DNA of 64,000 nucleotides, taken from positions 51,847,457 to 51,911,456 of the forward strand of contig NC_080420.1 of the NCBI RefSeq assembly GCF_029873635.1. Direction: 5' to 3'. The translations under genes were made by a program, and so were the position numbers. Below the pieces are notes generated by a model. The model ran no database searches. It saw nothing but the letters and a program-made list of their open reading frames with translations, and was not told the DNA's origin. Position 1 is the stretch's first letter, and every line of letters begins with the position of its first letter. This document shows positions 44,051 to 55,640 of the stretch, piece after piece. The stretch comes from Malania oleifera (Eukaryota > Streptophyta > Magnoliopsida > Santalales > Ximeniaceae).

Positions 44051-45600
44051 TTTGTGCACTTTATCAAAAATATAGGAGGCATCTCTACTATGCATTAGAC
44101 CGAGCTCATGTCTAATCTGTATGAACCTATCTTCCTGAAGTGGTTTGGTGAAGATATCAGCCCAATCCTCATTTGTGCACACAAACTCAAGTGCCACATA
44201 CTATTTTTGCACATGATCACGAATGAAATGATGTCTAATCTCAATATTTTTGGTCCATGAATATGAGATAAGGTTTTTAGAGATATTAATAGCACCAGTA
44301 TTATCACATTTGATCGGAACTGTATAATAGTGCAAATCCAAAATCCATAAGTTGTTTCATTTAGAGCGTTTGAGCACAACAACTTCCAACCGCAATATAT
44401 TATGCTTCGGCTGTGGATAAGGTAACCGAGTTTTGTTTCTTAGAGAACTAAGAAACTAGAGATTGTCCTAAATAGTAACAATTGCTGCTAGTACTCTTCT
44501 TATCAACCTTACTATTGACAAAGTTAGCATCAGTATAACTAACAATCTCAAATGTCACATGCTAAGGGTACCATTAGCCTAATTCTGTAGTTTCAACTAG
44601 GTACCTAAAAATTATTTTCATAGCTAATAGACGAGACTCCGTAGAAGCAGCTTGAAACTTAGCACACATGCACACACTAAACATGATATCAGAACGACTA
44701 GCAGTAAGGTATAGGAGGCTACCTATCATAGTTTCACATCAACAGGTATGCCTTACTCATCTTTATTAAGTTTTGTGGAAGAACTCATAGGAGTACCAAG
44801 AATTTTACTATCTTCCATATTAAATTTCTTTAGTAAGTCCCTAACATATTTAGATTGGTATATAAAGGTTCCATGCTTAGCTTGTTTGATTTGAAGACTT
44901 AGGAAGAAACTCAGTTCACCTATTATGCTCATTTCAAATTTACTTTGCATGCATTTTGCAAACTCATTACACAAGTTATACTTAGTTGCTCTAAAAATAA
45001 TATCATCAACATAAATTTGAATAAGGAGCATATCATCATTTTTAGATTTGATGAAAAGTGTAGTGTCAATTTTGCCACGGGCAAACCCATTTTCTAATAG
45101 AAAACCACTAAACCTCTCATACCAAGCTCTAGGAGCTTGTTTCAATCTGTACAAGGCTTTGGACAATCGGTATACATGATCAGGATATTTATGATTTTCA
45201 AAACCAGGTGGCTGTTCTACATATACCTCTTCATTTATATAGTCATTTAAGAAGGTGTTTTTAACGTCCATTTGATACAATTTAAAGTTCTTAAAAGCAG
45301 CATAAGCAAGAAACATATGTATGGCTTCTATTCTAGCTACAGGAGCATAGGTTTCTTCAAAATCTACCCCTTTTTCCTGATTATATCCCTGGGCAACTAG
45401 TCTAGCTTTGTTCTTAGTTACTACCCCTTCTCATCCTTCTTATTTCTATACACCCATTTAATTCCAATAATAGTATGATCATTAGGCCTAGGAACTAGGG
45501 TCCACACTTTGCTTCTTTCAAATTATTTAAGTTCTTCTTGCATAGACATTACCCAAAACTCATCCTCTATGGCTTCCTTAATATTGTTGTTCTCTTCCTA
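44051..45600 (-). pseudogene. Reverse transcriptase and RNase H of copia B
   Basis: The best-preserved RT in the window: the minus-strand frame 45316-44753 is open for 187 codons with [54 protein letters not shown] (YVDD at 45013-45002), [18 protein letters not shown] and ILGTPMSSS. RNase H motifs (AEYIAVGSC..-like, CDNTGAINISKNLI, EEWADIFTKPL-like) continue to about 44090 with frame breaks. Upstream of 45316 the RT N-terminal part has stops. Ty1/copia class, close relative of copia A. Confidence 0.9.
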
Positions 45601-46015
45601 AGATTAGAATGCAAAATGGCTAACTAAATTTCTTAAGGAAGATCGGGTGGCTACACCATGTGAAGGTTCACCTATAATTTGATCTAAAGGATGGTTCCTA
45701 ATGAATTTTCGATCCCTAGGAAATTCATGAACCTCACTTTCAACTTTATCATTTTCAATATTTTTTATCATTTGCTTCTGAATTGATATCTACATTATTT
45801 TCAATAGATAACTTATCTAAACCTTTTCTAATATCAATATCATCTTCATCATCACTTTTAGAAAAAAAAGATTAGATTCATCAAATAGAACGTGAATGGA
45901 TTCAATAATGTTCTTTTATTAAAAACTCTAAATGATTTACTGTTAAGTGAATAGCCTAGAAAAATACCTTCATCAGATTTAGAGTGAAATTTCCCTAGGT
46001 TCTCATTATCTCTAA
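45601..46015 (-). pseudogene. Integrase tail and linker of copia B
   Basis: Frameshifted minus-strand relics of the integrase C-terminal block (RDNENLGKFHSKSDEGIFLG-like near 46015-45960) and of the acidic linker precede RT. It corresponds to 30831-31360 in copia A. Confidence 0.65.
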
Positions 46016-46699
46016 CTACAAAGCATTTAAAACCAAAAACATGAAAATAAGAATATTATGTCTATGGTTGTTCCACAATTCATATGGAGTCTTATTAAGT
46101 GAAGGCCTAATTAATACTCTGTTCATTACATAACAAGCAGTGTTCACTGCTTTAACCTGAAAATATTTGGGTAATTTGTGTTTATTAAGTATAGTTCTAC
46201 CCATTCCATGCAGGGACCTATTCTTTCTTTCTACAACTCCATTTTGTTGCGGGGTCCTAGGTGTAGAAAAGTTATGTGAAATACCCTCTAGGTCACAATA
46301 GTTTTCTATACCATCATTTTTTAATTTAGTTCCCCTATCACTTCTTGTGTGTGTTATTTTATAGCCTTTTTCATTATGAATTCTTCTACACAATCTAGTG
46401 AATTGTTCACATAGTTCGTCCTTATGAGAAAGAAATAGCACCAATGTGAACCTAGAATAATCATCCACAATAAGAAAAGCATACGATTTTCCACCTAGAC
46501 TTTGAACTTGATTAGGACCAAATAAATCTAAGTGTAACATTTCAAGTGGTCTAGTGGTAGATATGGTTTTTTTTTTCTTAAATCTTGATTTTGTTTGCTT
46601 GCCTATTTGACATGCATAACAAATTTTATCTTTTACAAAATGCGTTTTGGGCAAGCCTTTAACTAAGTCCTTTTTCACAAGTTTAGACAAGAGATCCAT
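46016..46699 (-). pseudogene. Integrase of copia B
   Basis: The minus-strand frame starts with DLLSKLVKKDLVKGLPK and CYACQIGKQTKSRF (zinc-module cysteines), then LEMLHLDLFGPNQ with the first catalytic aspartate, SDRGTKL with the second, and PQQNGVVERKNR with the glutamate. The second Asp and the Glu are exactly 35 residues apart, the D,D-35-E spacing of retroviral integrases, so the catalytic triad is intact. The His half of the zinc module is missing because a TNT1-like gag fragment is fused in frame at 46700. The frame ends at 46016 after LWNNHRHNI. Confidence 0.9.
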
Positions 46700-47195
46700 A
46701 CTAACTTTTAACCCTTGTATCTCATCATCAAACTTAATACCCATTCCAGCCAACTGATTAATAATTCCTTGGAATGTATTCAGGTGATCTGATAAAGGAG
46801 TCCCATCTTGGTACCTCAAAGCCATCATTTATTTAATCAGAAACAACTTATTATTTCCAGTCTTTTTAGCATATAATTGTTCAAGCTTATGCCAGAGAGA
46901 ACGTGCATTTGTTTCTCCACTAATATGGTTCAAAACATTATCATCTACCCATTGCCTGATATACCCACACACCTGTCGATGTAACAAAGTCCATTCCACA
47001 TCAGACTTTTTTTTTTTTCTGGTTTTTCAGCACTAAATACCAGTAGTTAATAATCTTTCACATAAAGAAGATCCTCCATTTTTCCTTTCCATATGTGATA
47101 ATTTAAACCATTGAGATCAATCATTCTACTAGTATTTGCTTCCATAACTCAAACTGCCAACCTGACAATCTGGAAACCTGGCTCTAATATCACTT
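46700..47195 (-). pseudogene. TNT1-like copia gag fragment
   Basis: Minus-strand text [20 protein letters not shown], then WTLLHRQVCGYIRQWVDDNV, ETNARSLWHKLEQLYAKKTG and, in the frame ending in copia B, MALRYQDGTPLSDHLNTFQG and INQLAGMGIKFDDEIQGL. This is the UBN2-type gag of TNT1/Tork-like copia elements, a different lineage from B. A PBS (AGTGATATTAGAGCC on the minus strand, 47178-47194) separates it from its LTR. The rest of gag and pol is missing; the fragment stops at the junction with B integrase. Confidence 0.82.
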
Positions 47196-47808
47196 TGTTG
47201 GGAGAGATATCAATAAACAATAACAGCGGAATAATTTTTCTCCCTATATGCAAGTAAATATAGTGTATCTCTACTTTTATACGTGCTGGAAATAATAAGA
47301 GAAATAATCAATCACACCAAGCCACAAGAACACAAACAGTTTTTTACGTGGAAAACTTCCCCAGTGTGAGGAAGAAAAACCACGGGACCTAGTCTAGTTA
47401 AAATCTCCACTATCAATCAAATAATGGGTACACAAAGTCTTCTCTAATCGTAATTAGAGGATACAAAAATCTCTCTTCAAGATATCTACAATCTTGGCAA
47501 ATACAAAAGAGAATTAGAAAGAATATACCAAATTCGCAGTTACTGTTCACGGAAAAAACCCCAACTTCCGAGCTCCAAATCTGATCTCCACCGTCCAGAT
47601 TGTAACTCCTTGAGTCATGAACCTCTCCTCCAAATTTCAGCTCGATCGGACCACAGACGAAGCGGGATCGGAGTCTTGATGAAATCTGAGCAGCATGAGA
47701 AAAAATCACGTTTTTCTCTCTTTCTTTTGAGAAGTGACGGCTCCTCTCTTCTCCCCTCTCTTTTTACAACTTCCTTTAGGTTTTCCACAACTTCCTTTAG
47801 GTTTTCCA
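47196..47808 (-). repeat. 5' LTR of the TNT1-like fragment
   Basis: Plus strand from TGTTGGGAGAGATATC at 47196 to GGTTTTCCA at 47808 (613 bp), so in minus orientation TGGAAAACCTAAAGG...TCTCCCAACA. It lies immediately next to a PBS, which makes it a 5' LTR. A 21-bp direct repeat (ACAACTTCCTTTAGGTTTTC plus C) stands at its very start, 47765-47806. The size fits TNT1-like LTRs, much shorter than the SIRE-like ones around it. Confidence 0.78.
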
Positions 47809-48070
47809 TACTTAAAAAATTATGTTTCAAACCATCAACCAATAACACATTATCAATAACCAAGGAAGGTTCCTTACCAACCTTACCTACGCCGATGATT
47901 TGCCCATTTGCATTGTCTCCGAATGTCATGTATCTTCCATCTTTGGGAGTGATGGATGAACTTAGCCTTGTCGTCGGTCATATACCATGAGCACCCACTA
48001 TCCACGTACCACTTGTCCTTGGAAGAGGACGATCTTAAGCACACTTGCAAGAAAATCTAGGTAACTTACC
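47809..48070 (-). pseudogene. Protease region of copia B
   Basis: The minus strand carries DKWYVDSGCSWYMTDD (about 48018-47971), an intact copia aspartic-protease DSGCS motif, and then VIDNVLLVDGLKHNFLS just before the TNT1-like LTR junction. The pre-integrase domain that should follow is deleted. Confidence 0.82.
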
Positions 48071-49399
48071 CTGGTCCCCAAATTCTGTTGGGTCCACAAG
48101 GGTTAGTGCTTGGATTACCTTTGACTCTCCACACCCTTTTAACCTTTATATGTCTATTTCTAAGTGGATAGTCAAACTGAATATGACCAATTTTTTTACA
48201 TCTAAAACATGTCATTCGACACCGAGGATCTTTAAGTTGAATTTGGGATTTTGATTCTCGAGTAAAATGTCCCAAGTAAAGATTAGGTCGTCTTACATTT
48301 CCAACACCATTAAATCAAAGACCTTCTTTTCTAAGAGAGTTTCTTTGGACTCCAAATTGTTTTTCAAAATTGCATTGGCTCTTAGTAAATTTAAAAACAA
48401 TTTTGGAGCTATCCTCCAATTTTCTCTCAAGCTCGGCAATCTTAAAATCATTTTCTTTAAGAATCAAGGCGTGAGAGTTCTTTACAATTTCAAACAGTTT
48501 TGACCAATTTTCACATTTATTTTTTAAAACATCATTCTCCTTGGTCACTTTGTTTAACATTTTAGATACACGAATATATTCATATTGCAATTCTTTGAAA
48601 GTAGGCATGCTATTAGAATCACAATCATCATCAGAATAATATGAAGATAAGGAACAAGAAGACAATACCTCATCATCCTGTGCCATTAGGCACAAGTTAG
48701 AAATCTCAGAGTCGCTACAATCTGAATCAAAATCATTGTTGTTTTGTCTATCCCATGAGGTACCTACTTTAATGGTTTTCTTCCTTTTCTTAGACTCCTT
48801 TTTTAGTAACGGGCAATCAGTTTTGATATGTCCAACCTTGTTGCAATTGTAGCATATGGGAGTGTTCGATATTTCTTTTCTTTTCTTTTCTTTTAGTAGA
48901 CTCTCCCTTCTCAGATACTGAATCTCTAAACTTTCTGTATGGCCTACTGTTCTTCCTAAAGAACTTGCTAAACTTCTTAGTAAGCATAGCCATGTCATCT
49001 CCAGATTCAGGTTCACTACATTCACTAGAAGTATTAGTAGACATTTTTAAGGAAATCACTTTCTTCATTCTATTGTGCTAATTTAGTCTCTCATTGAGAG
49101 CTAACTCATAGGTGATAAGTGAACTTATCAATTCATCTAGTGACATAGCCTTAAGGTCTCTACCCTCAAATATGGCCATAGCCTTTACTTCCCAAATAGG
49201 AGGCAAACACTTAAGAAATTTTCTAATCATTTCATATGTAGGATAGGTCTTACCTAATGCATGTAGTGAATTAATGATGTGTGTAAGTCTATATATATGC
49301 TCTGATTGGACTCACTGGTGTTCATCCTAAAAGCTTCATACTCACTGGTCAACATATCAATCCTACTATCGTTCACATCTCTAGTGCCTTCCAACGGAG
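48071..49399 (-). pseudogene. Gag of copia B
   Basis: Minus strand: DVNDSRIDMLTSEYEAFRMN at about 49385, the UBN2-type middle part (RKFLKCLPPIWEVKAMAIFE-like, broken), KKFSKFFRKN (about 48980), then the first knuckle CYNCNKVGHIKTDC (about 48855-48814), an acidic stretch, PTFKELQYEYIRVSKMLN and a long coiled coil to 48330, and the second knuckle CFRCKKIGHIQFDY (about 48214-48173). The last Cys is Tyr as in copia A. At 49399 gag breaks off against an LTR fragment of copia C; the 5' gag end and 5' LTR of B are missing. Confidence 0.85.
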
Positions 49400-49463
49400 A
49401 GAGGCATACTCCACCTATTGAATGGAGTGGGTAAAGGAAATTCTCACAGCTAGTTGCTTGAGG
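49400..49463 (+). repeat. LTR fragment of copia C, left of the Athila insertion
   Basis: CCACCTATTGAATGGAGTGG and TAGTTGCTTGAGG match the LTR fragment at 25402-25470. The sequence resumes exactly at 58804-58809 after the 9.3-kb insertion. The first 1.3 kb or so of this LTR is missing because of the junction with copia B at about 49399. Confidence 0.75.
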
Positions 49464-50713
49464 TGATGAGTCCCTAAAATACATGATTTTAGACCCTCAT
49501 TTACCTTTGTTTATCCTCATTTTATTATGTATTTACCCAAAGTTATCATTGTTCAAAGCTATGCAAGGTTTTTTTTTTTTCATAAAAAAAATAGGTTAAA
49601 ACCATGGAGTTAGGCATTACAAGAAGCCAAGGAAGATTTGGAGGATTCAAAGATTGAATTCATACATTCATCCAAGTTGCAGAGGCTTCAAATCATAAAT
49701 AGACAAGAAGATAGCGCTCGACCATATGGCACGACCAGCAAACAACATGGGTGACTTAGTCTTCCATTGCAAACTCCAAGGTTTGGACTGAGATCAGAAT
49801 GCCACAAGGTTCAACCAAGTGTGCGACCAAGTGATAGCCTGGAGCAACCACGTCTAGATACTAAGACAAAACTGAAATTTAGAAATACCGAGAGTCTCAA
49901 TGAAGTGTTCGACCAAGAGACCTTCTGGGGCGACCATGTTAAGATACTGAGATTTCCTTAAGATCGAGATATTGCAAGTCTCGACCATCAAGAACCTGAG
50001 GCATGATGAAGTCAAAGAATTGAAGATTCAAATCGGTGACTTCCCGTGAGATTTGACTAAGGTGCGCACAAGAATGCCAAAGGAGCAACTTGGTCGACAG
50101 TGATGATCTGCTGCGTGAGATTTGCTGCAAACTTTCCTAACTTGTAAAAAAACCCTTGTAAACCCTAGAGCCTATAAATATTCGCCATGAACACAAGCTC
50201 TGGGTTCCTCTTTGGCCTTTCTTAGGTTTGTGACAGACTTAGGAAGTCATTGAGAGCCAAGTTAGAATAGAAGTAGCGTAGATTCGGTTCGTGTATGGAG
50301 TGTCTGACGGCCTATGACAACTGGCAGCATTCATACAAGAACAGTGTGTATAAGGATCTTCGTTTGTACTTCCAATCGTTAGTGACAGACGTGATGAATG
50401 CATAGGGATGATCTTTTTACATGCTTTCATTTACAACTTTCCTTTACTGCTTTCATTTATGGTTTAGGCTATGATGATGTTTAGAGACAAGATTAGCGCC
50501 TCTACTACTTCATTCAGGTACACGTATTAGGCTACAATATCCTATAGAGGTTCTCATGATCGTTGTGCTAGAGTATACTTTGGTTTCGGACCATGCTCTA
50601 GACGGCTAGTGCACACTTGTTACTCTATACCCTCGAATGAGTTCCAGTTAGTTTAGTACGGAAAACTCAATGAACTTGGAGTAAGCAAAACAACATCTTA
50701 AACTATATTTATG
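49464..50713 (+). repeat. 5' LTR of the Athila-like element, first part
   Basis: Forward LTR from TGATGAGTCC at 49464. The sequence continues after the nested solo LTR at 52642-52926 and ends just before the PBS, giving a total LTR of roughly 1.5 kb. Bases 49464-50650 match 57591-58803 in reverse complement by eye along the whole length. Confidence 0.85.
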
Positions 50714-52641
50714 TGTTGACCTTATAGGCTGCACTCGATTTTGATAATGACAAATACTGATATTTGATTCTTGTCAAGTGTTTGTGTAGGCTTAAATAAA
50801 TAACCCAAGGAAGGACACTTGAAGAAACAAGAAGACCCTGAAGACTTGTAATTTGTAATTGTAAATTTAATGTTTGTAATATGGCTGTAATAGTAACCTA
50901 GGTTGTGGTTTGTATGTATCTTACTTGCACATCATGCATATAGGATATATCATAAGCTTAATTAGACCATAGCAAGACCCTAGGCTCCAACACTCACACA
51001 CATAGCATATAATATATAAGTGTGTTGAAACTGTGCTTAAATTGAACAATTCTAAGCAACTTGAGAGAGCTCAAGCAACTGAACCCTTGGAGTACAAAAC
51101 TCCTTGGGCGCCCGAATGTTGACAAGTCAACATGTTGACTAGGCTCTCGGGCAATCGACCCTTGAATGCACACACCATCCACGGGCGCCTGAACCCCTCG
51201 AAAGGGACTATTCACCAACTCGGGCGACCAATGAGTTTAGCTCAAAAAGGACCCCGAGCGACCGAATCCATGGATTTGGGCCACCAAACATTTGTCCGGG
51301 CACCCGAAGTCACGAAGCTTTGCTACTGACTTTGATTTGGGCTGCTGAAGCTCTATTCGGGTGACCAAATTGCATTGAATACCTTTTTAGCATGTGTCTT
51401 GTCAGGCGACCGAACTAAGGTTCAGCCACCCGAACCTCAGCTGGTTAAAATAATTTTAGCCGCGGTAAAATAGGGTTAACTCGAACTAATTGAATTTTAA
51501 TCATTAGAGACTTTTTAATGATTCTTATTTTATCCCAAACGGTTATAGTTTAACCCCTGGCTATAAATATGAATTCATTTGCAAGATTAGGGCAATATTA
51601 GCAAACAGATTAGCCAAAATATCCTCTCTCTTGAAAATACATCTTTTGGCCAAAATACTCTCAAATCTCTGTTCGCTTGATATCCTCTGAGATTGTGTGA
51701 ACATTTTTAGAGTGCTTAATATTGCTATAGCTTGCTAGAAACTCCCATTTGAGTGATTGATTGCTATATTTATTTTGGGGAGTTTTAGCTTAGGTTTATC
51801 CCACAGATTTGCTCATTATAAATCTTGTGTGGTGATAAACCAAGTAAGCTTAGGATATTTGCATATTTGTTTTTAGTATCCAATAGCTTGATTTTTGGTG
51901 TGCAAAGATTTCTCAAACAAGCAACTATTTTCAAACTAGTGTTATGCATCTTTCATTGAGGAAAATTCTTTTTGAACTAGTTTGATTATCTGATTCGTAT
52001 ACTTGGAATATTGATGTGCTATTGAAATTCTTTGTTTTTATTCCAAGATATTGTTTGTGTTGAATACTCTTGAGCATCATATTGATTATACTGTGTTGAG
52101 TATTGATTGAACAAAACTTGTATTACTGAGCTTACACTATATCCATGCTATTGATGTGTGTGTGAATATGCGTATTTGGGTACATTTTTGCTTTACGTGA
52201 AAGCACTTTCTCTGTACCATCTGATTGTAAAATCTGATTGTTTCCAGGCGTGACCTAAGGGCTCTATAATCCAGTCTAGTAAGGATTGGTTGTAAAGATT
52301 GAGGTCAGCCCTGTGCTAATTGACTTGGTTTGTTTAGGTGCCGCTCCACCCGTTTAAGTGAGCAAGTTATAGTGATAATTCTTGTGTTTGTTAGCCAAGA
52401 TGAGGACGTAAGCAATTGGACGAACCTTGAAAAAATTTCTATGTGTCACCCTTACTTTACTGCTTTCTAGTGGATGTGTGTTTGATTAAATTGCTTTATT
52501 TACTTCCTAGTATACATTTACATTACTTGCACTAGATTGACCAGATGGTTGTGAATATACTGGTGTTAAGAGATTGACTTAGGGCTTAAATTTTAAAAAT
52601 ACCTATTCACCCCCCCTCTTTGGATCACGGTAAAGCTAACA
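50714..52641 (+). repeat. Solo SIRE-like LTR nested in the Athila-like LTR
   Basis: Starts TGTTGACCTTATAGGC at 50714 and ends CGGTAAAGCTAACA at 52641 (1928 bp). Flanks TTATG and TCATG are a one-mismatch 5-bp target duplication. TATA box CTATAAATAT at 51561, with a GGGCGACCGAA-type motif array at 51105-51440 upstream. A CACCCCCCCTCTTTGG U5 phrase lies near the end. Same subfamily as the LTRs at 31361 and 41639. It is the most deeply nested insertion seen and so among the youngest. Confidence 0.9.
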
Positions 52642-52947
52642 TCATGTCTAAACACTGCTTTGTAGGAGTAGAGTTAATATAGATTTACTAGCTTTCATTT
52701 AATTGCTTTCTAGTAGTTGGTTAGATTTCACCTATAATACCACCTTTTACTTCTTTTTCATAACAAGGTTATAATAAACTAATCTGGAAGTGGTTTGATA
52801 ACTGCCCTTTAAGTCTTCGGGGATTGATACCCGATTTACCCACATTCTACTAAACTTGGGATAGTTAGACTTTATAAATATTATTTTTAGTAGTTAAGGA
52901 CCCAAGCCTTGGCGAGCCTCCCAAATTTTGGCACCGTTTCTAGGGAA
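52642..52947 (+). repeat. 5' LTR of the Athila-like element, last part, and PBS
   Basis: The LTR resumes after the solo LTR and ends at about 52926. It is followed by TTGGCACCGTTTCTAGGGAA (52928-52947), a degenerate Athila-type primer site (usual TGGCGCCGTTGCCGGGGA). The C/T and G/A changes are as expected from decay at methylated sites. Confidence 0.72.
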
Positions 52948-54880
52948 TTGGCTACAGTTATAGATCAACTTCCACTTTAGAGTATTATTGTCTTATTCTT
53001 TTGATTTGCTCTCCTTTTGTTCTCACTTTCTTTATTAATTTCTATTTTCTTTATTTTGTTTTCTATTTTTGATTTCTGAATTTGTGTGCTTACACGTGTG
53101 TATGTTTGGTTTATGTTCTTTGGAACCCAAGATAATTCCCATAGATCTTGAGATTGAAAAATCTTATAGGTCCCTTAGTAAACCTATCTCTAATTCAGAG
53201 AAGGTTGAGTCGTTTGAACTGAAAGCAATGGCTAAAGATAACCCCCCCATTTCCATTGAACAAATCTCGGAACCCCATGCTCCCCATCTACATGTAGTGC
53301 GAGAGTAACACCTTCGGCCTCTTAGGGACTACTTTGTACGTAATGCATACACATCATCCTCTTGTATCCGGTCCTGGACGTTCAGGTGGCACAATTTGAG
53401 ATAAAGACTTCAATCATCGTGATGCTGCCCAACTTTCATGGAAACTCGATAGAAAATCCTTATCAGCATTGAGGTGAGTTCTTGGAAATTTGTTCCACCA
53501 TTTGCATCCCTAATTTTAGTGATGATGCTCTCCGTCTTAGGCTTTTCCCATTATCTTTGATAGATAAAGCCAAATATTGGTTGACATCCTAAGAACTGAA
53601 CTCGGTGACCAACTTGGCCACCATGCAACATGAATTTTTTTAAAAAAGTACTTTCCAGTTGGGAAGACTAACCAACTTCGGAGAGTCATCATAATTTTCT
53701 TATAGATGGATGACGAACTCTTTCTCAAGACTCGGGAGCACTTTAGGGACGTACTCTGTAAATGCCCACATCACCAAGTCCCTAAGGGGCAATTAGTTCA
53801 AACTTTATACAAAGGGTTGGATGAGATGGAAAGGTCCATGGTTGATGTGTCGTGTGGATGTACTTTCCTCACTAAGCACGAGAACGAGGCCTGGATTCTC
53901 TTTGAAAATCTGGCTAATAACTCTTAGTAGGACATGACTGCCACCCATAGACTACCTATAATAACTTTTAAACCTAATGGAGTTTATGGGTAAGCCACGA
54001 GCTAGGACTTAGCTCCTACTTTGTATGCCATATTTAAAAAGCTGGATCAATGCTTGTCCCTAAGACCGCAAACAACGGTGTGTGCAGAGATATGTGCAAT
54101 TTGCTCTGATCATTCCCATATATGTTATAATTGCCCACACGCGCATTTCCCACCTGAGCTTGGGCATGAGGAAGTAAATGCCACCGATAAGTGGTATGAT
54201 AAGCTCTCTAATGACCCGCATTCAAACATAAGCAACTTTGGGTGGAAACAACATCTTAACTTCTCGTGGAGGCCCCAAGCTTCGGGTTTTCATGCCCAAA
54301 GACCTCCACAAGCCCCTAATGCTTTGCCTTTATGACCATTCCAAAATCTCCAAAGTCATCCTAATTCAGCCCCCAGATTTGCCAACGCCCAGTAGACGTC
54401 TCCCTTGCAACCTAAGTACGACACATTTTGAGAGATGATGCTAAGGTCCCTTAAGAATATTGAATTTGATTGCCAAGTGGATTGGAAACTCCTTCACTCT
54501 CACTCCTAATCCATTGTGAAGCTAGAAGCCACTTTGGGACTACTAGCTGCCACCTTGAGTCGGAGAGATGAAGGCAAGTTGCCAAGTCAGCCTATAATGA
54601 ATCTTAAGGGACAATATGGGGTAGAATGTGAATTGGATGCTAGCGCCTCATCATATTCTTATCAAGCCCAGATAGTAACCAAATTTCAAAATGGCAGACT
54701 GATAGCTGAACAAGGCAAAGAGCAGTTGAGCACGAAGGAGAACCATGACGAAAAACTGGAAGTACTTAATGTTGATTCAGGCACTATCTTTTCCTACATA
54801 GATCATTAAGTCTCACACCCACCACTAGAAGAACCACATCTCACTTTGCCCCCCATAGGGCTTTTCACGGCTACTCAGTG
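52948..54880 (+). pseudogene. Athila-like gag, heavily degraded
   Basis: Landmarks across three frames: LRDYFVRNAYTSSSC (53315), CCPTFMETR- and EN.Y.H-type text, LRLFPLSLIDKAKYWLTS (53540), LTNFGESS, RDVLCKCPHHQVPKGQLVQT (53736) and LYKGLDEMERSMVD, then HEEVNATDKWYDKLSNDPHS (54168), GWKQHLNFSWRP, and KLPSQPIMNLKGQY (54573). All are standard Athila/Ty3 gag blocks in the right order. At least a dozen stops and frameshifts are present. Confidence 0.8.
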
Positions 54881-55640
54881 ACACATCCTGCAACCCCATT
54901 TGCACCCTTTATATTTAGGAAAAAGGCTTCCACTGAGTCCATCTGGAACATGTTTAAACAAGTTAGAATGAATAAACCTTTCTTCAATGAAATTAAGCAA
55001 TCACCTGCATTCATAAAATTCCTTAGGGACTTGTCAACACAGGGGATAGAATCAAAGGTGCACATGGATGGTTTGGTCAAGTAGGCCGAGCATATGAGTT
55101 TCATAATACTAAAGCACCTTGTTCCTAAACTAAAAGGCCCTGACTTACCTACTATTTCGTGTGTAATTGACAATTACACCATTGATGGGGCCCTTCTAGA
55201 TTTAGGAGCAAGTGTGAACATCTTTTCATACTCAGCCTATCCAAAACTTAACCCAGGAGTGTTGCGACTCACCTCGGTTTCTTTAAGCCTTGCTGATCGA
55301 TCTCTTAAGAAACCCTGGGGTGTGGTAGAAGACGTGGTAGTCAAGGTGGGATATTTCCATTACCCTGTTGATTTCATCATTTTGGACATGGAGACTTCCA
55401 CAAACTCGATCCATATCCTTTTCGGATGACCATTCCTAGTCATGGCTAACGCCTGCATTCAATGTAGGACAAAGATTATGGATATATCATGGGACCATAA
55501 GCAATGTAGGCTAAACATATTTAATGCTTCCCAACATCCTCTGAACGCCACCCAAGCTATCAACGAAGACATGATTGACAAAATTGTTAGGGAAGCAACA
55601 CCTTCACTACTATGGCAACGTCCTTAGAAAAGTACGATTT
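54881..55640 (+). pseudogene. Athila-like aspartic protease region
   Basis: The linker FAPFIFRKKASTESIWNMFK and SPAFIKFLRDLSTQ is followed by a stop at 55082. The frame 55094-55429 then reads PDLPTISCVIDNYTIDGALL and DLGASVNIF (catalytic Asp codon at 55199), LADRSLKKPWGVVEDVVVKV and FHYPVDFIILDME. DLGAS in place of DTGAS is usual in Athila. ILFG, a stop, then PFLVMANACIQC marks the second protease motif. RT does not follow. Confidence 0.85.
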
